DNA from: Misgurnus anguillicaudatus
Taxonomy: Eukaryota; Chordata; Actinopteri; Cypriniformes; Cobitidae
Reading direction: 5' to 3'
NCBI RefSeq assembly: GCF_027580225.2
Contig: NC_073339.2
Span: 42,587,501-42,651,500, forward strand
Length of the DNA: 64,000 nt
Shown: positions 42,057 to 53,097 of the stretch, piece by piece
How positions within the stretch are numbered: position 1 is the stretch's first letter
Layout of the letters: each line of letters opens with the position of its first letter
Translations under genes and position numbers: made by a program
The notes under the pieces: model-generated
What the model saw: only the letters and a program-made list of their open reading frames with translations
The model's database searches: none
What the model was told of the DNA's origin: nothing

Positions 42057-43208
42057 TTTAAAGGATTAGTCCATTTTCTTAAAAAGATCCAAATAATTTA
42101 TTCACCACCATGTCATCCAAAATGTTGATGCCTTTCTTTGCTCAGTTTAGAAGAAATTATGTTTTTTGAGGAAAACATTCCAGGATTTTTCTAATTTTAA
42201 TGGACTTTAATTGACACCAACATGTAACAGTTTTAATGCGGTTTAAAATTGCAGTTTCAATGCAGCTTCAAAGGACTTTAAACGATCCCAAACGAGGCAT
42301 AAGGGTCTTATCTAGCGAAACGATTGTCGTTTTTGACAAGAAAAATAAGAAATATGCACTTTGGAACCACGGCTTCTCGTCTTCCTTCGGTCCTGTGATG
42401 CGCCAGCGCGACCTCACGTAATTGCGTAATGACGTCAAAAGGTCACGTGTTACGTATATGAAACGCACATTTGCAGACCATTAAACTGACACAAAGACAT
42501 TAATTAGTATCATTCCACATACAACAACATCGGAACGGTCCTCTTCCTCCAAACTTGTAAACACTGGAGCAAAGTTTCGTCTGTGACGTATTACTACCGG
42601 AGAAAGACGAGAAGTTTTGGTTTAAAGGAACAGTATGTAGGATTGTGGCGAAAACTGATATTGCAATCACAAAACTTGTGGCCTAAACTGGTACTGCAAT
42701 CACACAACTGGTGGCCAATACACAAAATGACAACATAAACATCAGTTGAGGGCTGCAACTCCACTTTTTAAATGACAATATCCTGGCCAGACCACTGTTG
42801 TCAGTGATATAAGTATTTGAAATGAAAATAATTTCTTAATGTTTAGTGACATATCAGGGCCATTTTATGATTTATTGATGTAAATTTCTTGCATACTGTT
42901 CCTTTAAAGAATTAAAAGTGCATATATTTTTTTTTCTTGCCAAAAATGACAATAGTTTCAGTAGAAAAGACTCTTATGCCTCGTCTGAGATCGTTTAGAG
43001 TCCTTTGAAACTGCAATTTTAAACTACATTAAAACTGTTAAGCATTGGGGTCCATTGAAGTCCATTAAAATAAGAAAAATCCTGGAATGTTTTCCTCAAT
43101 AAACATAATTTCTTCTCGCTTGAACAAAGAAAGACATCAACATTTTGGATGACATGGTGGTGAGTAAATTATCTGAATTTTTTAAAGAAAATTGACTAAT
43201 CCTTTAAA
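42057..43208. mobile_element. TTTAAAGGATTAGTC MITE (level 3)
   Basis: Ends TTTAAAGGATTAGTCCATTT and AAATTGACTAATCCTTTAAA-type are inverted repeats inside the hAT-like element. The arms are the same family as 38267-39189, including ACGATTGTCGTTTTTGACAA. Confidence 0.85.
42621..42909. mobile_element. TTTAAAGGAACAGTATG MITE (level 4, innermost)
   Basis: Ends TTTAAAGGAACAGTATG and CATACTGTTCCTTTAAAG are inverted repeats. The related element at 38267 reads GGTTTAAAGGAGCATATTTT at the corresponding place, so this is an insertion missing from the other copy. Confidence 0.85.
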
Positions 43209-43899
43209 GGAGTCTCTTGTGTGTATTTTGTGAACGTGAGCGTCTCTTTTATCATAAACCCTTTAGACGCATCTGCAGCAGGCACTTATTTTGACAAGAC
43301 ACGTGATGCACATAGGTTCACTCGATGTGCCGAACACCTATTTTGAAATTACGAACCACACACATGAGGGGCTACATACATGTTGTGATAAAACTTCACA
43401 TCGTTTGCCCTAAAAAAAAAGAAGTCACCGGCCGCCACTGGTGACTAGTAACAATTGCCCAACAGATTATTTGTGATCAAATGACAACACACAATTATAC
43501 ATTTCACGATAAAAAAATAAAAATAAAAATTACTGCTAGAGATAATAGTCATTTATAAAGCTAGACTTTACACTAAAGTTAAGAGAGATGACAGTGGTGA
43601 CAACTTCCTTGTGTGACAACTAGCCCCAGTGTCAACTAGTCCATAGCTCTTTTGCTGAGAGTGCTTCTTTCCAAATCGATAATAAAATTTTGAAAATTCT
43701 TCCAGCTGACATCTTCATTTCTTTTAAACTAATAATAAGCGCTTAAATACCACTTCGCTCTCTGTGTGAGCATGTGAGCATAAAATAAATATCTAAATTA
43801 AATCTACTAATCATAAATTGTAATTGATTATAATCCACATTCATTCTGCAAACTCAACACAGTATTGCTATTGAAACGTCATATATTGATATGGTAATG

Positions 43900-44520
43900 T
43901 TTTAAATTTCGTCCTTTAGGGTCACGCCGAAAAGACAAGGTCATTTTCGGATGGACAAAGAGAGCGTTTTAATTTTTAAAAAGACATTGGAGCTGCTCAA
44001 CATAACGTGGCTTGACTTCAGGTTTCCTGGGCAGAGCCGATAAGCTTGTCCCGGGACTGCATGTTGAACACGGAAGATGTATCTGAGAGTAATGTTTCAT
44101 TGTGTCGAAGCGTGGGGAAGCGAGCTGCCAAAGCTTTTACTGTCCACACCTTTCAATCTGTCACCAGTAGCCAGGGAAAGGGAGAGAGAGATGAGGAAAT
44201 GATAGAAGAGGCATAAGGGACTGATAGATGGATAGTGAAATGATAGAGGGTTCCAATCTGTTGTTCACCGTGTCCAGAGACATGAGAGAGCAGTTTGAGG
44301 ATGAAGTCATGGTAGAGGAGCGTATTATTCGCATTATGTCCATATGTGTACTGGGTTCGAACCTTAAATGATCTAAATTGATGCGTTTGGTAAGAGATTT
44401 GGTAACAGTTCTGTATTCAACACGTGTAATGAGTATGTTTTGAACACGCACATGCTCACGCTTGCTGGCAATGCTGATATGATTTCTCAATTTGGGGGCT
44501 TATTCTGCACCACTGTCACA
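43900..44520. promoter_or_regulatory. Candidate conserved non-coding element 12
   Basis: About 600 bases of unique sequence with GGCAGAGCCGATAAGCTTGT and AACACGGAAGATGTATCTG. A minus-strand open frame (44161-44490) has no recognised domain. Regulatory role inferred. Confidence 0.35.
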
Positions 44521-45195
44521 GAAAAGGGCGTTGTTTTCTTATTTGTGTAGTTAGCAGAAACTAAATTTTACCAAGAAACAATTGGTTTACCTTGCAAAAT
44601 TTGCTGATGGATTAAGTGTCAAGATCTTAAATAATTTTACAACTAACACAGTTCTACAGTTTTTGATTAGTTAGCATCAATTAAAAACCTAAGCTACTTA
44701 TTCAATGCAACAAACAAACAAACAATTGTATTGTATTGTTCTAATTGGATTATAAAGCCTTTGTTTACTGATTCTAGTAAGACAGACTGTTTACAATCAC
44801 TGAACCACAAACATCTGGGCTATTAGGGATGGGGTTTGCGGTCATCAGTTGATGGTTTGCTGTGATCCGACCAGATGACCTTGATGACCGGATAACTGGT
44901 GGACAGGTTCCCAGAATGTCAGGGCTCTTTGACATGTTGTTAGTTACAACGAGGAATTACTTGACATTTGCACGTTTGTAGTAATGAATCCTGTCTGAAT
45001 ACTTGTTTCCTGCGAATTGTTATTTCCATATCACATTTTCAGGTAGAGTCTTCTGAAGATTCAATAGTTTACTGTTTGTGTGAGTTTCAAAATATAGGCA
45101 AAAAATCTCTTAATCTAAATTAGATATATTACCCATGATTTGAAAATAAAATGTCAGTCTTCAATGCTGATTGATCAGTAGCAGTGATTTATATG

Positions 45196-46106
45196 TGGGT
45201 GATTCTCACGAAACCATTGAAACACCACGGCACTAATGATTTTAGCTTTAAAATGTGTAATATAGTAACATTAAAAAGCATCAGAATTAACACAATACTG
45301 TGTTCTACCTTGCACAATGTGTGATTTCAACATAAGAATTTATAATTGTAAATTTTATCTCATTTTCTGCTGAAATTCTCATTACCGCAATGTGTCCGGC
45401 TTTGTTTGAACATGCGTTATGTTGTAATTTAATCAAATTAACACAAAAATATTGAGAAAAAAAATAAATGGATGTTTTGCTAGAGTACTTTAGATGACAG
45501 AAAAAATATTTACTGAATATTCATGTATAATAATAATGCAGAAAAATTAGGAAAATGATGTGTCCATGCCTGATGTTCTCATCCTCCGCAACACTTTTTG
45601 AGAACAGTTTAAGCACACATACAGAATTTTAATAAAGTTTGATTTTGAGTGACCAAGCACAAGGACCAGTTACTTCAAGATGGCTACCAGGTAAGATCAT
45701 TTTTTTTACAGTTAATTTGAAATATTGTCTTGTCAGAATGCTTACACGACATTTTGCTTATCATTACCGCAACAGATGCTTATTAAATGTTAATTTAATT
45801 AATAGAAGCATAATACTTTGATTTTAAATGCATGTGCAGAATCTCCAAATTATGTTCTTTCAGGTTTGTCATGTCATTTTGAAAATATGTCAGTGTTGAT
45901 GTTTTTTGACTGTTGCGGTAAAGAGATTTTTTTAGGACTATTTTTTTTAATTAAGTGTTAAATGATAAGTAAAAGTTTTTAAATTAATGTTCCCATTTAC
46001 TCCAGACTCTGTTTTCCAATGTCTGGTGGGAAAAAGGTAAATTTAAGCAATTTTTAAATTTTCATGCTTGACATTTTTAAAACCAAGTTTTTGTGAGAAT
46101 CACCCA
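45196..46106. mobile_element. GGTGATTCTCACGAAA-end repeat element
   Basis: Left GGGTGATTCTCACGAAACC and right TTTTGTGAGAATCACCC are inverted repeats; the flanks share ATGT. The interior includes CTCATCCTCCGCAACACTTT and CAAGATGGCTACCAGGTAAG, also seen in the truncated copy at 1-920. Confidence 0.8.
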
Positions 46107-46329
46107 TGTACTTTTTTATGCAGTTGCACAATACCCAATAGGTGATCATAAGTTGCTGGGCAGGATCTTCTAATGGAAGGATAAGAATAAAAATGATTTT
46201 CATGAATTTCTCATGGGGTATTTTAAAATATAGTAATGGATGGGGGTGTTGTGAAATATTGAAACAGCTAAATGCCATAATTGCGGGGGGTGGGCATGGT
46301 GTGGTAGATGTAGCATTGAAACCAATGAA

Positions 46330-47745
46330 TGCCATAATATCAGGGTAACTTAAATATTGAAACTACTAAATGCCATAATTGCAGGGTAACTGTAAAGTAT
46401 CAATACAGTTAAATGTCATAATTATGTGGCCACTGTAAAACACAGAAACAGCTAAATGCCATAAATGAAGGGTGGGGGGCAGCTGCAACATCGAAACCGT
46501 AAGATGCCATAAGTGCAGGGTAACTGTAAAATATTAAAATGGCACAGTGTCATATTTGCGAGATACTATAAAATAATGAAACTGCTAAATGCAATAAGTT
46601 CAGGGTAACTGGCTAAAATTGTTAAATGTCAACTGTAAAATACAGAAATATCAATATATGTTAAGCCATAGTTGTGGGGTAACTGTAAAATATAGGTATG
46701 GCTAAATGTCATTACTGGGGTAACTGTAAAATATTGGTATGGCTAAATGCCATAATTGCGGGGTATCTGTAAAATATTAATACAGTTAAATGTCGTAATT
46801 ACGTGGTAACTGTAAAATATCAATACGTCTATATGTCGTAATTGAGTGATAACTGTAAAATATCAATACAGTTAAATGTCATAATTCTGGGGTAATTGTA
46901 AAATATCTGTACGGCTAAATCTGGTAATTGAGGGATAACTGTAAAATATCAATACGGTCAAATATTGTAATTGAGGTATAACTGTAAAATATCAATACGG
47001 TCAAATGTCGTAATTGTGGGATGGCTGTAAAATATCAATATGGTTCACTGTCATTACTGTGGGGTATCTGTAAAATATTGGTATGGCTAAATACCATAAT
47101 TGTGGTGTAAATGTAAAATATTAATACAGTTAAATCATAGTTGTGGGGTAACTGTAGAATATCAGTCTGGCTAAATTACCTAATTGTGGGATAACTGTAA
47201 AATATCAATACGGTTAAATGGTGTAATAGCGGGATAATGGTAAAATATTAATACGGCTAAATGGTGCAATTGCGGGATAACGGTAAAATATAAATACGGC
47301 TAAATGGTACAATTGTGGGATAATGGTAAAATATCAATACAGTCAAATTTCCTAATTGGGGGATAATGGTAAAATATAAATACGGTCAAATGTCGTAATT
47401 GCGGGATAACGGTAAAATATCAATACGGCTAAATGGTACAATTGTGGGATAACGGTAAAATATCAATACAGTCAAATGTCCTAATTGGGGGATAACGGTA
47501 AAATATAAATACGGTCAAATGTCGTAATTGAGGGATAACTGTAAAATATCAATACATTCAAATGTCGTAATTTGCGGGATAACTGTAAAATATTAATAGT
47601 TAAATGTCGTAATTGAGGGATAACTGTAAAATATCAATATGGTTTAAAGTCATTACAGTGGGCTAACTGTATAATATAAATACAGTTAAATGCCATAACT
47701 CTGGGTTAACTGTAAAATATGAAAATGTATAAGTCATAATAAACT
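46330..47745. repeat. 43-bp minisatellite array, part 1
   Basis: The unit is about 43 bases: GGGATAACTGTAAAATATCA, ATACGGTTAAATGTCGTAAT, TGC. More than 30 diverged copies run head to tail. Early copies (46.3-46.7 kb) are more degenerate and read AAATGCCATAATTGCAGGGT. No dyad, ORF or spacer structure is present, so this is not a CRISPR-like or coding array. Confidence 0.9.
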
Positions 47746-47779
47746 ATATCTATTTTACCGCAGTAGGTTAACGGTATGT

Positions 47780-48520
47780 TTTTTATTTGTCCAGTCAGTG
47801 CCAGCTTAATTATTGCTAACGTTAGGCAAACCAATGAGAAGATGTATTGTAGTACGAGACAGAAAAGGCATGACACACAATTTAAAAAAACAAGGATCTC
47901 TCTCTCTCTCTTCCCCATCTTGCTGTATCCTCCTGAGCTGGAATATCTTGACACTTTGCAAGGTTTGGCGTCAAGGCATTGCCACCGTGTGTCACGATGA
48001 CAAAGGGCAGATCGTTGCCAGGACAACCCTGCATGTGTGGTCGATGCCAGGCTGGTGCCACGCCGTGACCTAATAAAGCTGGCGCCATGTCGGGTTATGA
48101 CCTGAAAACCAAACGCAAAGGCCAGACAGATTGGACAAGCAGCAGTGGGGCACAACGGGGCACATACTTCACAGACAGGCTTCTGTCACATTCATGTGTG
48201 CTGGCTGCAGACACATTTATGTACATCTTTTCCACATGCTGTCCTTCAGCATGATTTCTACCCAGTCATGTGTCCTGGTGTCATATTACACTAATGTTTC
48301 CATCTGTAGCATGTTAAGTATGTCCTAATGACAGTTTACATCTTCTAGTGTTTATTTGTGTTTTTCGTTGCTATAATTTACTATAGTTTGTATGCTTGTG
48401 GCCCAGGATTGAAAACTTCTCGAAATGGCTTAATGGGCACAGTAAATAGGAACCTTGTTGATTTATGATTTACTATTTGTTAGTCAGTGATGAAGTGATA
48501 TCGGGGGAGGGAATTTTCTG
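47780..48520. promoter_or_regulatory. Unique block interrupting the minisatellite; candidate element 13
   Basis: The block at 47790-48130 is GC-balanced (GGCGTCAAGGCATTGCCACC, GATCGTTGCCAGGACAACC, GATGCCAGGCTGGTGCCACG) and unlike the satellite on either side. It may be a conserved element into whose flanks the satellite expanded. Open frames on both strands carry no recognised domain. Confidence 0.35.
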
Positions 48521-48524
48521 ATTC

Positions 48525-48844
48525 TTATTGTAAAATATCAATACGGCTAAATGCCATAATTGTGGGGTATCTGTAAAATATCAATACGGTTATATTTTGT
48601 AATTGCGGGATAAGTGTAAATTATCAATACGGTTAAATGTCGTAATTGCGGGATAACTGTAAAATATCAATATGGTTATATTTTGTGATTGCGGGATAAG
48701 TGTAAATTATCAATACGGTTAAATGTCGTAATTGCGGGATAACTGTAAAATATCAATATGGTTATATTTTGTGATTGCGGGATAATTGTAAATTATCAAT
48801 ACGGTTAAATGTCGTAATTGCGGGATAACTGTAAAATATCAATA
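48525..48844. repeat. 43-bp minisatellite array, part 2 with 86-bp dimers
   Basis: Two unit types alternate: one with TTATATTTTGTGATTGCGGG/ATAAGTGTAAATTATC and one with TTAAATGTCGTAATTGCGGG/ATAACTGTAAAATATC, forming an 86-bp higher-order repeat more uniform than part 1. Confidence 0.88.
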
Positions 48845-49262
48845 CACTGTAAAAAAATTCAGTAGAAATTGCAGCTGGGTTGCCGGTAATTTACCGTAGA
48901 TTTACATTTATGTTATTTATTGGCAAGAGTTTGTTCAAAGTTAAATGATCATTAAACATTTACAAGTCTTTGTCTTTACAGAGTAAAACTAAAAACACAG
49001 CATCAAGCAAAACATTCTGGGAAACAAAATCTGAAGCAAAAAACAGAAAAAGGTTGATGATGATTTCTGATTCCCAGAATGTTTTGCATGAGGCTGTTAT
49101 TTTATAGTTTTATTCTGTAAAGATAAATACTTGTTAAAATTTAAAATTTATTTAACTTTGAACAAACTCTTGCCAGTAAATAACATAAATGTTAATCTAC
49201 GGTAAATTGCTGGCAACCCAGCTGCAATAACATTGAAATTTCTACAGAATTTTTTTACAGTG
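48845..49262. mobile_element. CACTGTAAAAA palindromic MITE inside the satellite, TA duplication
   Basis: Ends CACTGTAAAAAAATTCAGTA and mirrored AATTTTTTTACAGTG. TA flanks both sides (48843-48844, 49263-49264), and removing the element restores the satellite sequence ATCAATACGGT. GCAGCTGGGTTGCCGGTAAT is mirrored near the right end. Confidence 0.92.
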
Positions 49263-49715
49263 TACGGTATATTTTGTGATTGCGGGATAAGTGTAAACTA
49301 TCAATACGGTTAAATGTCGTAATTGCGGGATAACTGTAAAATATCAATACGGTTATATTTTGTGATTGCGGGATAAGTGTAAATTATCAATACGGTTAAA
49401 TGTCGTAATTGCGGGATAACTGTAAAATATCAATACGGTTACATTTTGTGATTGCGGGATAAGTGTAAATTATCAATACGGTTAAATGACGTAATTGAGT
49501 GATAAGTGTAAAATATCAATACGGCTAAATTACGTAATTGAGGGATAACTGTAAAATATCAACACGGCTAAATGACATAATTGAGGGATAACTGTAAATA
49601 TCAATACAGTAAAATGTCGTAATTGCAGGGTAACGGTAAAATATCAATAAGGTTAAATGTCGTAATTGCGGGATAACTGTAAAATATCAATACGGTTAAA
49701 TTACGTAATTGTGGT
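49263..49715. repeat. 43-bp minisatellite array, part 3
   Basis: The array resumes after the MITE in the same phase with 86-bp dimers, then reverts to monomers with AATTGAGGGATAACTG. It ends at GTGGTTGGTGCCACGCC. Confidence 0.88.
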
Positions 49716-49849
49716 TGGTGCCACGCCATGACCTAATCAGGGGATTTTCTGATTCTAGAGAGCTTTTCATTGGACAAAAATTGTATAGTGCAGGATGAGT
49801 CATCAATATCTTAGGACCATTTTGAAGCAAGAGGAACATGGTAAATATT

Positions 49850-51760
49850 CAATGCGTGCATACAGTAGTATACATATTGCATATGATGGGTTGTTTAAAC
49901 CCAAAATTCTGGGTTGTTTGAACCCATTGTTGGCTCAAAAAAAAAACATTGTCCAGGTTAATTTATAACAATGGTTGGGTTTGTTCCTTTTAGACCAAAT
50001 GCTAGGTTGATTATAACCCAGCATTTTTAGTATTGCATATTGTTTGTATAACATACAAAGAAATGGACAGAAAATCCATTTTATTTAATAAAATCATTGA
50101 TGCTTATAAGCTGCCCTATACAGTATGCTGCTTTACAAGGAAAAATTAAACACCAGAGGTTTTCCAACAAGAAAAGCCAAAAGCCAGTGATATGTCAAAA
50201 TGTAAAGAGAATTTAGAGGTTATACTCTGTCAGTATGATTATTATATCTGCTCTTAAGTTGCTTTGGATGCTGTTGTGCACGTATAAGCCACTAGCAAGT
50301 GCTCTTTTACTGTATTTCTATCTTGCTGGTTCTTTTAAGAGATTTCTGCTATATGAAGCGCTCGTGTTTTCTCTCGAGTGCCAGCATGTGAAACAGTAAC
50401 GTATTGCACTGTATTTTAGCTTGCATAATGTAAGTAATATTGCTTTAATCTCCAGAAGAAAAGTTATATCACCCTTAATAAAAATGTAGTTGTTTACACA
50501 TTAAAAGCCCTAATGCTTATTGTACTCAAAAAGTCAAACAATCATGACTTAAATTTAGCATTTTGGATCCATAACTTAACTATCTTTGTTCATTTAACTT
50601 ATTGAGTTACATTAACAATAAACTTAAAAAAAATGAAGTGCAATTAAAGATTATTCGTTCAAAATGCTGTGAAGAATACCCATAAGCCCTTGTGCCTGAA
50701 TTTTTTTTTATGATTTATTTTTGGTCCAAGAATAACAACTGATATATAAACCAGTTGATAATAAAATTTCTTAGAGTTTTACAGTCTTTGTAACATTATT
50801 GTTTTATTTTTGTAAATTATGGTGATCAGTGTTTCCTTTGGTATGGATGCGCCACATTTTACTCATTGTATTTCTCTCCACTGTGATGAAGATACACGTG
50901 AACAGTACAGTTTGTTGTGTGCTTCTGTGGAGAATTAAGTTCATTCATTGATTGACATATCAGTCCTGAATACCTGACATTGCCATTGTTATACAAAGTT
51001 AAATGACAATTTAAGTTCAGTCTTTATGAATACCAAGTGAGCTTAATTGTTTAAGTGCACTGTGCAAACTTCAAGTTTATGTGGCCACCAAGTTAAGTGA
51101 ACTTAAATATATACGTTTTTGGGAGACCCATTACTTAATTTAATTAGGGTAACGAGTTTACTCATTAAAATAAGTTCAGTCAACTTATTAGGGTTTTAGT
51201 GCATATTGTGTGAGTATACAGTTATAAAATGTAATACATCAGAAATGTGGAGGTCATGATTGAATTTCGCACAATTTGGCATCTTGGCAAGTCTGATCAC
51301 CGTTTAAGACAATGTTGAGATCTCTTCTAAACTCTAGATAAGCATGTGTGATCAATAGGGCCATTATCTAAAGTAAAAATATCAGCAGATTATATAAATA
51401 AAATATACAGTTTGTTTTCTATTTATTTGCATTACTGTCTAAGAAACATTAATCTCACTGATCGTTTTTCTTTTCTTACTAGTGAGCTTTTTCATCTTTC
51501 ATCAATTTTAATAAATGCTCAGTGGTCTTCGTTTTTAACTATTGTGGTATCTTTTAAGGCTATTTAGAGCTATTTGTGCCCATTACCATACATTATGGTT
51601 CATAGTAGCAAAATTACAGACCACTGGGTACAAAAGCTTCTCCATAATGTCACATCACAGAGACACTAATTTAAAAGTTTAGTGGCTGCAGTGGACATAG
51701 GACATATTAAACATTTATTGTGCTGAATCTTCTTTTATCAAGTCAGATATTGAGTTCAGG
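49850..51760. other. AT-rich intergenic sequence
   Basis: A MITE-like AACCCAAAATTCTGGGTTG...AACCCAGCATTTTT inverted repeat lies at about 49888-50030. Otherwise nothing was recognised. Confidence 0.45.
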
Positions 51761-51769
51761 TTCACTTCA

Positions 51770-52690
51770 TTATGTAAAATATTCTATGACATTAATGAAA
51801 GCAATTATGAGGCCATGGAGGGCAAAGATAGGTGAGCAGATTAAAGTTATTATGTCATGAATTTGCCATTATCATAAAACATAATTTCCACTTTAATTTG
51901 AATTAATTGCGAATTAATTGTATGCAACACCGGTCTCAAAACATGTGGCTAATCTTTGCCCTCTGAAAAGGAGAGAGATAAAATATACCCCTTCCTTTAT
52001 ACAGGTTAAAGTTAATTACGTTTCATTTAATTATTTTTCTGTTACAAATTCAGATCTTTGCAGGCTAATACGTCTTCTCCCATCCGAGAAGAAAATGAGA
52101 GGAGCAGAAATGGCATGGATTGAAAGTCGCTACGAAAAAAGCGTAAAGACTAAAATAATTGAAAGCCCTCTCTCTCGCTCTCTCTTATTCTCGCTCTTTC
52201 TCTCATTCAGAATAAGTGAACTGTCAGCAAATTCTGGGGCAAAAATTAATTATTTCAGCATGATAAACCTTTTCATCTACTTGACTCCTTCTACAGAAAA
52301 GCCAATTAATAATGTCAAACATGCTATCTCTCACAGGACGGACCGTTGGCTAATGAGTGTGTTTACTGTGTGGGCTGAGCGAGGTGAGAATAATGGCAAA
52401 ACTTTGTCCCGATCACGACACACCTGTCAGACCAACACCTCACCGTTGGCACGTCGAGAGCAAACCTCATTTTATACGCCACTCTTTTATTCCCAGGAAT
52501 TTACCGCAGCCCTCTCCATGACGGTGGAGCCAATGGATGATTCACTTAATTACGAAGGCAGACTGGAGAAACGTTCGTGTAATGATCTGGTGAAAGACGT
52601 GATGGGCTTACGCTTACAAGCACAGTCCATTCACTGACTGGCTGTGCGTGCTTTCTGGAAATCAGCAGCTACATTATGATTGGCTGACTT
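51770..52690. promoter_or_regulatory. Candidate conserved non-coding block 14
   Basis: Unique sequence starting with two near-identical homeodomain-type words, GAATTAATTGCGAATTAATT at 51899-51918, followed by CAAAAATTAATTATTTCAGC and ACTTAATTACGAAGGC. The + strand is open for 239 codons (51918-52637), the longest frame in the window, but the translation has no domain, no splice sites and no family resemblance. I read this as an enhancer with a chance ORF. Confidence 0.45.
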
Positions 52691-53097
52691 TACTCAAAGT
52701 AAGTGCACATCATTTGAGGAGGGGGGGTTTACAGTCTCCTATGAAACTATGGGGCAGTTTGCCAGGGGTTTGAATTAAGCCAGCACTATTTCACTATACA
52801 TTTTTAAGATGTAAAATAAATTTTTGGTGCCCCAGAGTAGGTGTATGTGAAGTTTTAGCTCAAAATACCATATAGATAATTGATTGTAGCATGTTAGACT
52901 TACCACTGTGTAGGTGTAAGTAAAAATGTGCCATTAAAAATGCAAATGAGTTGATATCTGCAAGGGGAGCCAAATTTCAATTTCAACAGTTTTTTCACAT
53001 GCTTGCACAGAATGGTTTACCAAAACTAAGTTACTGGGTTGATCTTTTTCACATTTTCTAGATTGATAGAAGCACTGGGGACCCAATTATAGCACTT

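Larger units (their letters stand above)
41842..43440. mobile_element. hAT-like element (level 2), 8-bp target duplication
   Basis: Perfect direct repeats GTGACTAG flank it at 41834-41841 and 43441-43448. Ends CAGGGGCAGC and GGCCGCCACTG are CAG-type. Mirrored arms include GAGACGCTCACATTCGCAAA on the left and TTTTGTGAACGTGAGCGTCTC-like sequence on the right. It carries the level-3 MITE in its loop. Confidence 0.85.
41577..43629. mobile_element. Outermost inverted repeat of a four-level nest
   Basis: CCGGGGCTAGTTGTCATAC at the left and GTGTGACAACTAGCCCCAG at the right are inverted repeats. Everything between 41842 and 43440 is a later insertion. Confidence 0.7.

Noticed and set aside
46330..49715. 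Possible CRISPR-like array
   Set aside because: The 43-bp units are contiguous with no unique spacers and decay gradually, as in a minisatellite; the genome is vertebrate.
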